Below, piece after piece: positions 38,301-50,746 of a stretch of DNA of 64,000 bases; position 1 is the stretch's first letter, and every line of letters starts with the position of its first letter. Source of the DNA: Polydactylus sextarius (Eukaryota > Chordata > Actinopteri > Polynemidae). The notes beneath the pieces were generated by a model. That model was not told the DNA's origin. It worked only from the letters and a program-made list of their open reading frames with translations, and did no database searches. Both the position numbers and the translations under genes were made by a program. The stretch spans positions 9,793,001-9,857,000 of the forward strand of contig CM028915.1 in NCBI GenBank assembly GCA_016801845.1, in the 5' to 3' direction.

Positions 38301-41300
38301 ACCCTCCTCCTCTAATGTAGACATTGCATCATCTGAAGTTTCAGCCAGAGTAGGAGCAACATCTGATGATGACTCTGGCCAGACTGGTGTTATCTCATTT
38401 ATGAATGTCTGTTCAGTAGGGACTGAACTCCCAGGTCCTAGAAGAGACATTGTGCTGAAGGCAAATTGTGTTGGGGGTTGGGTCTCTTTCCCACCCTCTA
38501 CATCTTGAGTGTAACTCTGTGAGTCACCAGCTGATGATGTTGTTTTCCCATCAGCGTCATCAGAGGAGGGAGTGGATGCCGTCTGTAACATAGACTGAGT
38601 GCCAACTTCTGCAGCTGGAGTGGCAGATGTGTTCTTTCTGTCATTTGTGATTTCAGCTCTATCTCTGCCTGTAAAAGGATCATTTGAGGAAGCAACAGGG
38701 AATTGGTCCTCACTCACTTCAGAGATACTTTTCACATAACTGGGAGTCTTTCCTGACTCACCTCTGTCTTCTTGAAAAGATGTGGTGATGGCAGTTTGTT
38801 TATCAGCCTTTGTTGTCTGGCTTTCTCCAGTGGCTTTGGTGATCTGTGGCTCAGCTGATGTTACTGTTGGAAAAAAATCAGCTGCGATAACAGTGCCTTT
38901 GGCATCTGTGACAAATGGACCAGCTTCAGTTTTCTGTGTAAATTTTGATGGAGTTGTACTGGGCATAGTTGATGTTGGAACAGAACTTAAGTCTTTCTGT
39001 ATGGGACTTTTTGTGGTTAGGTCACCCACAGCGGATATTGATTCAGTTGAAATATTAGGGTTATCATAATAATCTGCTGTGTGTCCAGATTCACTGGGAT
39101 TGGCTGAACTATAGTCAAATGGCATGGACGTTTCATTGTTTGTTTCAAGAGTTGTCACATTTGTCAAAATCTGGCTACCTTTGACCTCTTTTTGTCCTGG
39201 GTTCTGTGGCTCCAATGTTATCTCATGCTTGCCATTTATAAAACTAACAACTGGAGTGGGGGTTACTGCTGCTCCATCATCTATGGAGGGGGGGTGGTGG
39301 TCAGGTACCAGTGCTGTGGCATGAGGCTGAGAATCTTGTGGCTGTCGGACCTCAGCAACTGTAAAAAAAATAAAGGCAAATAAGATCAGACTGTGGCCAT
39401 TTGATTGCAAAGCAACTTAAAAGTTTAGGTCCAAAATTAGGTAGAAGGTATGGTATGAAATTCTACTATAGATTAGGACATTTTCATACAAATTACAATT
39501 AAGAGATTCTGTTCATATCACCGGTAAAAACACAAAAAAATGATCACTTCATGACAGTAGACAAGCATATTTGTAGCATTTGATTTAATTTACTTGACAT
39601 GGCCATTCCATTAACACTGCAAGACTCCATAGCTGTTGTCATTCAAGGTTATTTGAAATTATATGTTATATGAAATGGTTTACTAGGAACTGAGAAAACA
39701 CCTTTCACATCTGACCACAGTCATGAAAAACACCAAAAGCATATCTTGAATCAGTTTGCAATAAATCTGAACTGCCCTTCTAGTCTTAATGATGGTGGGG
39801 CAGTCATGGTCAGTGTGCACATCAGTCAAGGGATGAGGAGTTGCTTGATTTATAGGTAGTGAGTGCTTAAAAGAAATGTAGAGACTGGAAAATGTGACTG
39901 CCTTGTAGCCCAAGCAACATGTTACAATCTGCAGTGAAGCAGGGGTGATAATATGAACACTGAAAGAGCTACATACACAAAAACATCCTCAGGTACTACA
40001 ATAGGTGAAGATTTCTCTATCTCTAGAAGTGCACTGAGTCAGGGCACTGATAAAATCATCAGAAAAATTTCCTCTGTGCAAGCTCAATCTGCATATACTT
40101 ATTTGAACTATTTTCTGGATCCGCTGTGGAGTTAATGGGGTTAAATTATATGAAAGGTCTCATGAGCGTTCTCACCAGGGGCAATTGCTCTGAGACAACA
40201 AGGGAAGCCAAACTTCCTCTAACAATTTACACAATAAATGGTCAAATATTCACTGTTGAATTTACATTAAATTGGGATTGACATTATGTTAAAACTAAAA
40301 GCATCTTGGAATGTGTTTAACTTCATGACTAACTCTTTTTCACTCCGTTTGCCCAATGCAATTTTCAGATGATTTTGAATGCGCAGCACAGTGTTCGAAA
40401 ACCCATTGACAGTGAGCTTCTATGGGTTTCTATGCTATGCTTTTTTTTCAATGCAGCGAAGCCAGGAAGTGATTGGATAAATACTGAAAATTTCCCTTTG
40501 AATTCTATCCATTTCTCTTGAAGCCAGACTTCACTGGGGTGAATGGAGCAATGGGCTGGCCATGAAGCCAGGCTTTCCCATGATGATTGGTGGAACTGTC
40601 TAAAAGGCTGAACCCCTTTTGATTGGCAGGGATTTAAGCATCGGAATTCAGTCCCGAGCAGTCGTGAGACAACGTGCTGTCTGTCCAGTGTGCTTCTTAG
40701 GTCATTTTACACAATATACATATTACACTGTAAAGAAAACTATACTATATTAACCCATTTCCATAAAGTTATTGATTAGTTATTGTTTGTTGTTAAAGTT
40801 TTATTACTTTGTTCATAATCATATAGTTCAAATCATATCTTCTAATCAAGTTGTAAGGGAAACTAGCACTAGTTACTAGGTTTGCTAGCCTAGTTAGCAT
40901 GCTAGCACGCTAGTGCTAACATGCTAACTAGCACATCTAAAATGAACTTCCCCTGTTTGAATGACCAGCAGCAGCACCGGTTCTCACAAAGCATTCTGTT
41001 AAACCCATAAAAGTTCTGAAATAAATGAACATTGCAAAGCACTACAAATAAATCTCCCTCGAAAACATATTTAAAAAATCTTGGCCAAAATTGTGTCTGA
41101 ACTTCATCCAAACCATGATTCCAAGATTTATATTATAAACTGAATTGAAAAGAAAATATTTCCTGTCCTGTCACAACTGACGAAGGATAGCATATTCAAT
41201 ACAAAAAATATAAATCATCGTATATCAGTATTTCACCATTTACACCATACATCATATGCAAATCAAAAGCAACACCATCACAATTTATACCTTAAAGTAT

Positions 41301-44300
41301 TAGAGGATACTTCAATCAAAACATTTATCCCCACTTATCAATAAAAATGTAACATTTATACATTATACCAGTAGTCCTCATTTGAATAGCATTATATTTC
41401 TGAAAGTGTTCATGTTTCTGTGCCTGCTCCCTGTACATGATCTAAATAGTGGTTCACAAAAACTACTGCTGTCTCCCTCACACCTCCTCACTTGCTTCCC
41501 ACAAATGGTGATTCAGAAAGATTATTGGTTGTGACCAAGAACACCTGCACCAGCTCAGCTCTGCAGAAATACACCTGTTTAGAACCCAGGCAACCCTGGG
41601 AATTCGCCCTATGGACCAACCATGCATATATCACATCACTATTTCTGTGTGTGTGTGTGTATGTGTGTGTGTGTGTCATACACAGACATGCACAAACACA
41701 CACAAAGTTCATTCTATTTCACCTTACAACAGTTGTTAAGTGCTGAAGCTTGCAAAGCCAAATTAAATGTGAATTTTCTACTCAAGTAGCACATGGAAGC
41801 ATTGGCCCAGTCTTTACACCAGGTAGATTAAAAGTGGTCTATTTATTTATTTGTTTTTATTTCATTTGTTAGTTTAATCCAGCTTGTAATGATAAGGATG
41901 TTATTGGGTATCATAAATAGCCTACTATTTATCATAAACACAATTCTTGTCTTTATAGCTATTTTATTGAATTTAGTTAAGTACAACACTATCACCTATT
42001 TATTTTATTTTTTTTAATCTACCCCTCAGGTCATCTATGCAAGCTTATTTCAAGTCCTTTATCTTTTAATGTTAAGCGACTTCTTATAGTGATACTAATT
42101 ATGACAAGAACAAAGAAGGAGTTTTGATGAGTAGTATGATCATTCCACAAGCTGAACTGTGTCTTAATTATTGTAACTATGATGATGATAGTGGTCTGAC
42201 TTTTTCAGCTTAAACCATGATTTTTTCTAAACCTAAACAATTAGTTTTTGTGCCTAAACTTAACCAAATCATAACCATTCCACAACCATAACCACATGTT
42301 CATGATAGTGACAGTGATAGGCTTGCAACAGTTACATTTCTGTGGATTGTATCTGAGGGTAGGGACAAATGATCTTTATGGCTGTTTAGGTTCAAAGATG
42401 TTTAAAAGGAAGGATTTTTTTGTTTTGTTTTGTTTTGTTTTTTTTACTGAAGATGGCAAAAATTAAGGTTTATGATGTATCATTAAAACCTAACATTGTT
42501 AAGCAGCAATCTAAGTACTTCCTTTTTCCCTAGATATTCTTGCAGGTGACTCACAACAACTATCTTCAAATCAAATATTCTAGATCAGAAAAATATATAA
42601 AGGACTTAGATGTTAGTGTTAGTGTGTTAGATTCATTAGCCGGCTTCACACTGTCGGGCCAAAACTGTGCTAACTGAGGCATGCCAGGGCTAATTTCTTT
42701 AACATGGTCTCAAGCCCATGCTAACTGGTGCCGCCTCACGGCTGTCTCAGGGCCACTAGCTCCATATTTCTGGCCCGATCAAAACATTGGGCCATTGGGG
42801 CTCAATGTTAAGGCAGGGTTAACTCATTGCTGATTGCTGAACGATGGACCAACAGTTCTGGTCTCACTATGATGTTGGTGCTCTGCTCTCTATCTGGGAA
42901 TCAACGGGGTCTGTCAGAACAAAACAAATCGCAGCAAAGAGAGCTGTGCTCCAAGTCCGAGAAAAACTTAGGGTGATCCGGGTAATCCGGAGAGGCTAGG
43001 GGCCCGCCAATCTGAACAGGGGCTATGGGGATAGTAGACTTGGGACACTAGTAGCACCTAGGTGGCCTCAAATGACCCTGGCTCAGCCTGGCTCGACAGT
43101 GTGAAGCCAGCTTGTGAAGAGCAATATCAGTTTATGTGTGTAGTTAGTTGTGGTTGACAGTCATAATGTCATAAAAATACTTGGTAAACAGCTAATGTCT
43201 GCAATTAACCAGAGATACATTGTCGCAGTCCGCATGACCATAACATTGACAGGTTTCAGGGCAACAATAAAGGTTCATTCATTATTATTTTTTTAACATC
43301 CTGATATCATTGTGCATGACAAACGACATTCTTCTCCGTTTAGAACATTATTTTCCACAAGCTTTTTCCATACAAACTGGGAGGGCAGAGAGAAACGTCA
43401 AAGTGCCTCACTTGAGCCACATTGCATGATGTAGCAGTAAAAGTAGCTATAATCACCCGCTTTGGTCAGGCAGTCTCCAGCTGTCCTCACAGAGAGAGGA
43501 GACTTTGAGTTAGCAATGACATCACCTCTTGAGGTGGTGTCCAGTCTCTGCTGCAGACATCTGTGCTTACTCAGGTAGACTGCCAACACACCTCTGTTAC
43601 TGCCAGACTGGCTGTGAGCAAGTTGGTGAATGCACACACTGCATATACTAGCTTTTTACAGAATAAATACACACAATGCCTACAGCAACTCAGACACATT
43701 TTTTACATACAATACTGAACATGCACACATAAACATAAAAGCCATGTGCTGAGTACCTTTGGCAGCTGAACTGACTACACTGCATATACACAGTGCTGAG
43801 TGCATCAGTAGTTTGCGTATTTACTGAACTCAATTCAATTGAGTTTTATCAAATCAAAACATATGTTATCACAAGACATTTGATTACTTACAGTCTTTAC
43901 AGTATTATAGAGGAAAACAGTTCCCACCATGAGTAAGCACTTGGCACCAGTGGAGGGAAAAAAAACTCCCTTTACAACCTGGAGCACAGACTACTGCTCT
44001 CTCAGGAAGACTTACTACCTACCACGAAGCCAGACCAAATTCCAAAAGCTGCCAAATTACCAATTAATTTGCTTGTATACTTTCCAATTCAGCAGATCCC
44101 TTAACTCCAACACAACCTGCTCTTCGGGGATGAGGAATGAGTCACCAAAGCAATGTTTGCAGCTCAGATTGGGAGCAAATTCAAGGGGTAAAAAATACCC
44201 CTTGCAGCTGCTGTTTACATGTGAGATGATGTGCTGTTGATCTGAAAGACATGGCTTGAATATATATTTAAAAATTCTCAGCTTTTCTTAAACAGATATT

Positions 44301-47300
44301 TATGAGTCATGTCTACAATAGCATTATTGATTAAATTCAAAAAGGAATACTGTACTGGAGAAACACACAGAGGACTTTAGGACTATAAGAGAGAATTATT
44401 TTAACACACCATTGATCTATGGTTGTGTATTTAGCAGTAATCTGCACGGAAAGGTTGATGAACTGAGACCTGATTAATTAAACCTAAAACTGATTTCAAG
44501 TAAATGAAATTTAGTCATCCTAGGTTCATCCTAAATCTGATCTAAAACCTTTGATGGACCAAGAAATTGGTACCAGGTGTTCCTGTAAAATTATAACAGC
44601 CTCTCTAAACGATGTTTTATATTAACTTTTAAAACATGTGTCTTTTAAATATTTTATTCAATATGATTCTAAGCCCATTTTCCCCTTACTATTGTCTCCT
44701 TATGTTTTTTTTTCCTTTTTATCTCCATCTCTCTCATCTTCCCATGCTTGTCTTTGTCAAAATCATCATCATCATCATCATCATTAGGACATCTGTTCAG
44801 CTGGACTGAGACAGGAGGTCTTAAGCCCAAACAGGCTTTCAGCGGAAGAACACACATCCGCATGAGGGGAGGGAAATGGTAAACGGAAAACAAAACACTT
44901 CAACTTGGTTAATTACAGATGAAGAAAATACGAGTAACAGTATGTTACAACTGCTTGTGTAATACTGTATATATATATATACAGTATTACCACTACATAC
45001 CATATAACAATTGCAGAGGAAGTCACCAAATCTTGACTTAAAATCCAACCACCCAACAGCAGAGGATCTATACATTTTCTATGCCATCAAGCCATCAACC
45101 AACCTCAGTCGACTTCAGCTTCAGCACCCTGGATAGCACACCCTGCCACAACCCCCAGTTACTGTATAGCAACAATACTATTATAAATCAGTGGCAAACA
45201 CTAAGAAACACTGAGAAACTGTACCTAATGATTATTGTGACATTACTCATACTACTATGTCTTTTTAGAGTTGAGTTGCCAAAATTAGACAAGATAAATG
45301 CAATCTGAATTACATTTAAATTAGAAGCAAGATGTTTCTGGGTTCAAACCTACCAGCCAACCCAGACAAAAAAAAATCTGTCAGCTCCCTGATAGACCAG
45401 TAACTTGTCCAGGGATCCAGCACTATTACAACCCTCGAAAAGATAAGTGGGATAACTAATGAAAAATGCATGGCATATGTAATAGGTATGTCTTACCTGA
45501 TTCATTCTGCATCTGCACAACTGTGGTCACTTGTATGGACTTCTCATCAGTGACCGCTGTACCTGGAGGGATGGTTGTATTACCCACAGGTAAGGCCATG
45601 GTGGCAGACGATGCAGATGCATGTGCAGTTGCAGAAACAGCTTTAGCTGTCTCATCATAAAGTTCACATTGTATAGTTATAGGAAGCTCAGTGGGTGATG
45701 ATGTTGATTCTGGGGAGCTGAAAATTTCCTCACTGCTCGGTTCAGTTGATTCTGTTGGAGTGTCAGTGAGTTCAGAGGTCATCGCTGTGGTAATTCCAGC
45801 TTTCACAATAGTTTCCTCAGTCTTCCCCTCAGCAAACATGGGTTCTGTGCTAAGAGAGGAGTCTGGTATGGGAACATCAGGTTGGATTGTACTGATCTTA
45901 ATCACCAAGGAATCATCTGTTTCCTCAACAGGCTCAGGTGCTGCAATGCTTTCTGTTATGTATTGAATTTCTGGGTCTGATGTCTCTGTCTCCTCATGTT
46001 CTTCTGGGATGGTCGGTGCAACTGTGGTGATTAACTCTTCTTGGTGTGTTGGAGTGGGGCGAGGTGGTGCCATACTGGTAGAAAACATTGATGAGTGTGG
46101 AGATCCATCTGCCTCTGATACAGTTTCAGGTGCTGGAGTTAGAATAGTGGTGCTACTCTCCAGTAAAGGAATTAAGGTTGTGGAGCTTATGGTGGTGGTG
46201 GTTTCAACCACAGACACATCCACAAAGGAAGTCTGGTTGATCACCTCTCTCCTTCCTGAAAAACACATATAAGCACATTTAATGTATGTGAAGCAGTTTT
46301 AAAGACAGAATTTATTGTCAACTAGCAGCCAAAAAGCAAAACTTTACAGCTGACACTTGACACTTAACTTGAAAGTACCCAGAGATAAAGATTTTCTTGA
46401 AACCTTAATGTGGAGTTTACCTCTCTTAACTCTTAACATTGTTTATAACTTAAAACTAATATTATGCAATGCCTTCTAGGCAACAGTGGAACTTACAGAA
46501 GTTACAAATAAAAGTTTTACTTTGCATTAGCAAATACCTTGAATTATTTGACCACTGAGGCCAATAATGTCATGTAGATTATCTATTTAATAGTTTTCGC
46601 CTCCACCTGATTAAATTTGATGTTCTGTCATCATCTTGATGCAGATGGATGCCATATTTTTAAAAGAAAAACCAAAAGAACTTTCTCTACCTAAAGTTTC
46701 TCTTTTTCCTGATCTGCTTTAAAGGCTGTTGAATGGTTTTGTTAGTTATCCTTTACTGTACCCTGTGAACTATCTATCCCTTCATGTTTCTCTTAAAATG
46801 TGCCTTGTCTTCTTTGCACCACTGTCCTCAACTGCTCTCTCATTTACTCACACCCATAAAAAAGCAGTGTAACAGCTTCAGAGGGTTTTACTCAGTGGCG
46901 CAGACTGTGTAAAGCCAGCTGTTGACCATTACGTACTCGCTCACTTTCTTCATGAAACTATCTCTACTATGATGTAAGGTGTGAGACACGTTTTTCCCTA
47001 ACAGGAAAAATAGGGCCTTCACTCAGAGGGAGTGCATTATCTCACCAATGCATTTGAGCTGTTGCTATTACTGAGGCCTTTGTTTTCTTCAGGGCCAGTC
47101 CAGGGCCCAGAGGCCAATTATCCCCCTGTTAACTGTGCAGCTACCTCCTCTCTCCCTGCCTTCCTGTGTAGTTTAACTGACATAAGTTTACATCATATTT
47201 CTTTTTTGAAATATTACTGGGAATGGGAGAGCAGGAAGTGATGGAGTGAGTCCCACCAAACCAGGGTACTTGAAAAGCACTTAGACAGGGGCGTAAATAC

Positions 47301-50300
47301 AACATGACTGAGAGAGTTGACATGGAATACACAGAGCAGGAGGTGAGGGTGGCCTGTTTGCGTGCCCTCTGAACTCCATGGGGACTTATCACTGTGAAAG
47401 TTAGCATGGCTCAGGGGCAGTAAATGGCCTGGCAGGGGAAGGCTTATCTATCCAACCTCTCATTTGTAAAGATGGAAAGGCCAGGTCAGAGGTCACCAAG
47501 GATGACTGAATTTAGAAGTCCAGCAGTAGCTTTGTCCATTATCCAAATGTCTGCCCTGATAAGTACAAGTGAGAATGACAGAGGACAAACTCTGACAGCG
47601 GAAATAAGAGAAGAAAGGTGAAAAGCGAGTTAGATAGCGCGACTAAAAAGGCTGACAGGTGTGGTATTAGTTACTTTTGCGGCTTCTCTAAATGGTAACT
47701 ATCATCGGTCATTTGGTGTTGCCCTGGGGATACTCGTTAGTTGAGAACACTTTACATTTTGAGGGATTAGCCTCATTCTGCTAATATCCAGTGAACCATG
47801 AAATGTCACTATTTATAGAGATCCACAGCTACAATCTCCTCTCTTCCCATGGTCAGCAATCACCTTGATTTCAACAGGAAGTCATTTCCATGCATACCTA
47901 AGTGTGTCCTACAGGCAAGTTCTCAGAAAGTGAAAAAAGTTTACATAAATTATAAATTAATGGATCTCTACATCTCCAACACTTAATTTATTTGGATTTC
48001 CTTTGGATTTATTATAATTGGAATTACAATTAATTCCACCTTAAATAGGACAAAATAATCTAAAAAAAAACAACTTGTTATTCTGGATAATATTCAAGTA
48101 CTATTTTAGTTTTTGTTTTACATCAGCAGTGAGGTTGTATAAGGATAAGGCTTTAAGAGTCCTTGATTAGAGCAGCTGGAAGTAATAAAGTTTTTTTTAA
48201 GATAGATACTGACTGTTCACAAACTTTCAAGCAAACTACTGGTCATTAATCTCCCCATTAGAGTAAGAACTGGCCTGTCTGTTACTTTTATAGTAAACAG
48301 TTTACCAGTATGGGTGGAAACAAAAATGTGAGACAGTGAGGTCAACTGGACACTGTAATCAGTGAGACTAGTCTTGCATTTAACACACAGTGCTCACAAG
48401 AAAATCCTCCCCTCTGCTTTCCCTGTGGTTGTTGTTGTGAAATTATACATATAGCAAGAAACAGAGATGCACAGCTAACAGAACAATGGACAAAAGATGA
48501 GATGGGTTGTAAACACATTAACATGTTGGTCTAGCTTACATGTGGTAATGTGTACAATGGTGCAAAGAAGCAGAAAATCAAAGGGAGTGGAGCAGAAGTG
48601 AATACATGCAGGATATGAGATCATAGTCCAGGTCTGGTCTGACAGGGAATGGTCTGTGTTTTCAATCCCTGTCTGTCTGTTATAAACCAAAAATATAAAC
48701 ATGTACAACACATGACCTACCATGTGCAGGCAACACCATTCCATGACATATTTTAAATCTAATACAACAACAAGTCCCTGGGTGTGAGTTTACCTTTAAA
48801 ACAGTAAGCTCCAAGCTTCCTCATTGGTTCTGGGAAGCCAGTCTGGTTTCTGTAGCGATACATGGTCCTGACGCCGATTAGGCCTCCCCCACACTGCATT
48901 CTGGGTACTGCAACAGGATGTCGTACACTACCATCAGAAAGCCAGCCATAGTCACATCTGTCCAGGCCCTGTCGCCAGGCAGCATGGAGCTGTCCAGGAG
49001 TTGCCAAATCAGCATTCCTCTTCTTGCACTCTTCATGGGCTTCTTCAAAGGTCATTTTATGGGTCACGGGAGCAAAGTACACTTCACCTAAAGCAAAGAG
49101 TGGAGAAATGTAATGAAAACTTAATGTAGAAATGTAAAGTTTAGTGCAAAACTTAACAAAGACAAAATCAATTGTCAGAGAAACAGAGTCTGATGGGTCT
49201 AAGAACCAGTCACTCAGAGCAGAAAGTTTAATCCACTGTTCAACCAATCTCACCATTTAAAGAATAAACCATTTCCGCATCACTAAGAGCTTCTCTCAGT
49301 CATTTCACATGTCATTTTAAATGATTTGAACAGAAAACTAAACAAAAAAGCCAATGATTTGGAGTAATGTCAAACCAGAGATTTTCAGACAATTTTGACC
49401 TTTTAGAAGAGACATAGCCCAAAAACAGCTGACAAAAGTCACAGCTGTGCAGGGCACGGACCCAAAATGTCTCCCACCGATCATATTTAGGACAACAGTA
49501 GTTCATTCATGATATTAATCTGAGGTGGGATAGAAATTCAGACAATGTGCTTGGCCTGTCAATGAATGTGCCTGTACTTCTGGGCATTAGGTTTCCGTTC
49601 GGGGGAGAGTGAACTAGATTACACCTTCTGTCTTCCCAGCAAGTATAAATATTTGTCTTTATTATTATATAAATGAAGGAATACAGAAATACAGTATCTT
49701 AATTAAAACCAAACAGCATTACAAAAGAGGATGAGTGACTACATGTTTTCAGTTAGACTTGGGTGTAACATTTCAGATATCCCATGTTGGTTTTATCCCA
49801 TTGATTTACTATAGCATTGAGATTAGGAGATGTTTTCCACCCAGAAATATAGTCCCTCTTTAAATCAGACAAGAGTCATGGAATCCCCCGCAAAAAGTCA
49901 TGCCAGCGACCAACATTTATGATTTTACGTATTGAGTTTACTGGCCACACACGTTCATATGGTGTGCAACAAGGCCATAATACAGTGACGTCAAAGATGC
50001 ATTTATGTCCCTGTTGGCTGTGGGATGGGATGATTCCATTGTCTACATCTATTCATTATACTAATAATACAACTATCACGATTCTGACTGATGGTTTGTT
50101 ATTCACACATAATTAGTTTGCAGCTTTTGCCAAAATAATTCAAACTTGTATTATGTGCTATAGCAAGGCTACACTGTAAACATTATAGATCAGAAGAGTG
50201 ACTACAGAGGGCTGACTGGAGTTCAGATGTGTGAAGAGGCATGTTAACACTCATAAAAATCTCTTTGCGAAATTAAGTCCACCAGCAATAACAGGCTGGA

Positions 50301-50715
50301 TAATGAACAGACAAAAAAGACAGTTGGCCGAGAAGTGAAAACTTCCCATAAGCAATGCCAAAGACACTTAAAACCCCATTATCACATTTTTGTTGGTGAC
50401 TCTTTTCAAAAACCACAATGGTGGAGAATGAATTTCAATTTCTGCTTTAGGGTCAAATTATTAGGAGATTCTCTCTGACCCTGAATCCCTCTCTACAAAC
50501 AAAATATATAAAACACCACACATTGTCACCAATGATACTTACTTACATACTCAAACAAAACAATTATGAGTATTGCCACAGTGGTCTTTCAAACTGTAAA
50601 AGTCATTTGCTTTGGCACTGTGGTGGAGGTTTGGAGGTTTCATCAGTTTAGTCAAAGGGTGTGTCAGTGGTTCTAAACACCTCATTGCTCAGGACTAGAA
50701 AAGCTGATTTCTTTC

Positions 50716-50746
<31 letters not shown>

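Larger units (their letters stand above)
39359..45496 (-). other. vcan: vcan intron between GAG-alpha and GAG-beta
   Basis: A 6.1 kb phase 1 intron. It holds a candidate palindrome (40890-40931), a TG/CA-rich microsatellite (about 41647-41702), a terminal-inverted-repeat element (42639-43111), a dispersed-repeat fragment (about 43828-43985) and a probable LINE 3' end (about 45337-45472). The rest is AT-rich with no gene seen. Confidence 0.8.

Noticed and set aside
18951..39410. The array as a bacterial-like or parasite surface antigen, or a mucin gene
   Set aside because: It lies in one exon whose ends splice in the right phase to versican G1, GAG-alpha and EGF modules, and its N-terminal unique part has the conserved FINGKH segment of GAG-beta.
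40330..40700. Possible SINE or other interspersed repeat (segments such as GAAGCCAGGAAGTGATTGG and GGCAGGGATTTAAGC)
   Set aside because: The composition is suggestive, but I see no A/B boxes, tail, target duplication or family I can name.
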